5,799 bases of DNA from NCBI GenBank assembly GCA_018065295.1, contig JAGHTQ010000043.1:1-5799 (forward strand). Direction: 5' to 3'. The translations under genes and the position numbers were made by a program. Each line of letters opens with the position of its first letter. The first letter of the stretch is position 1. The notes under the pieces are model-generated. The model was given only the letters and a program-made list of their open reading frames with translations, was not told the origin of the DNA and made no database searches. This stretch comes from Candidatus Colimonas fimequi (GTDB taxonomy: Bacteria > Bacillota > Clostridia > Peptostreptococcales > Anaerovoracaceae). Below are positions 5,724-5,799 of the stretch, piece by piece.

Positions 5724-5793
5724 CTAGTAGAAGATATTTGTTGCGCTGTCAGTAGATTTTACTTCTTACAGCGCATATATTCTCCCCTACTAG
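5724..5793. repeat. Nested imperfect inverted repeat in non-coding DNA
   Basis: Several pairs of arms share one centre: CTAGTAG (5724-5730) with CTACTAG (5787-5793); AGATAT (5732-5737) with ATATTCT (5777-5783, imperfect); TGCGCTGT (5742-5749) with ACAGCGCA (5768-5775, perfect 8 bp); and an inner AGTA/TACT. The 70-bp unit could fold as one long hairpin in either strand. There is no clear U-tract. It may be a structured RNA end, a recombination or regulatory site, or the terminator region of a gene beyond the right edge. No coding sequence is visible in this part. Confidence 0.55.
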
Positions 5794-5799
5794 CGTATA

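Overview
All genes in this window lie on the minus strand, so transcription runs from high to low coordinates. The content suggests a strictly anaerobic, fermentative low-to-mid-GC Firmicute of the Clostridia type. The reasons are an [FeFe]-hydrogenase maturase (HydG), a stand-alone 3-hydroxybutyryl-CoA dehydrogenase (Hbd), a Rho with a DUF1385 membrane protein and PrmC next to it (a clostridial/bacillar grouping), AGGAGG-type ribosome binding sites and SigA-like promoters. I cannot assign a genus from sequence alone.

Layout in order of transcription. (1) Positions 5643-5799 are non-coding. They hold a promoter, TGTCA/TGACA repeats that look like an operator, and a long nested inverted repeat. 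(2) 5271-5642 encodes a small XRE-family DNA-binding regulator with a GTG start. It ends in a strong intrinsic terminator that overlaps its stop codon. (3) hbd (4295-5134) has its own near-consensus promoter, an inverted repeat just upstream of that promoter, and a strong terminator, so it is a monocistronic unit. (4) After a 173-nt gap with a GC-rich hairpin and direct repeats come rho (2724-4121), a DUF1385/YqhQ-like membrane protein (1607-2686) and prmC (745-1629). The last two overlap by 23 nt, and I see no terminator between the three, so they probably form one operon. (5) A leader of about 120 nt, with mutually exclusive pairings including a classical terminator, precedes hydG. Only the first 201 codons of hydG are in the window (1-604).

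Functionally, rho, DUF1385 and prmC form a housekeeping transcription/translation-termination cluster: Rho ends transcripts and PrmC methylates release factors. hbd and hydG belong to fermentation, hbd through reduction of acetoacetyl-CoA and hydG through building the hydrogenase active site. The most interesting element is the hydG leader, which looks like an attenuation-type cis-regulatory RNA that I cannot match to a known riboswitch class. Second is Hbd, whose Rossmann fold carries substitutions that suggest NADP(H) rather than NAD(H) use.
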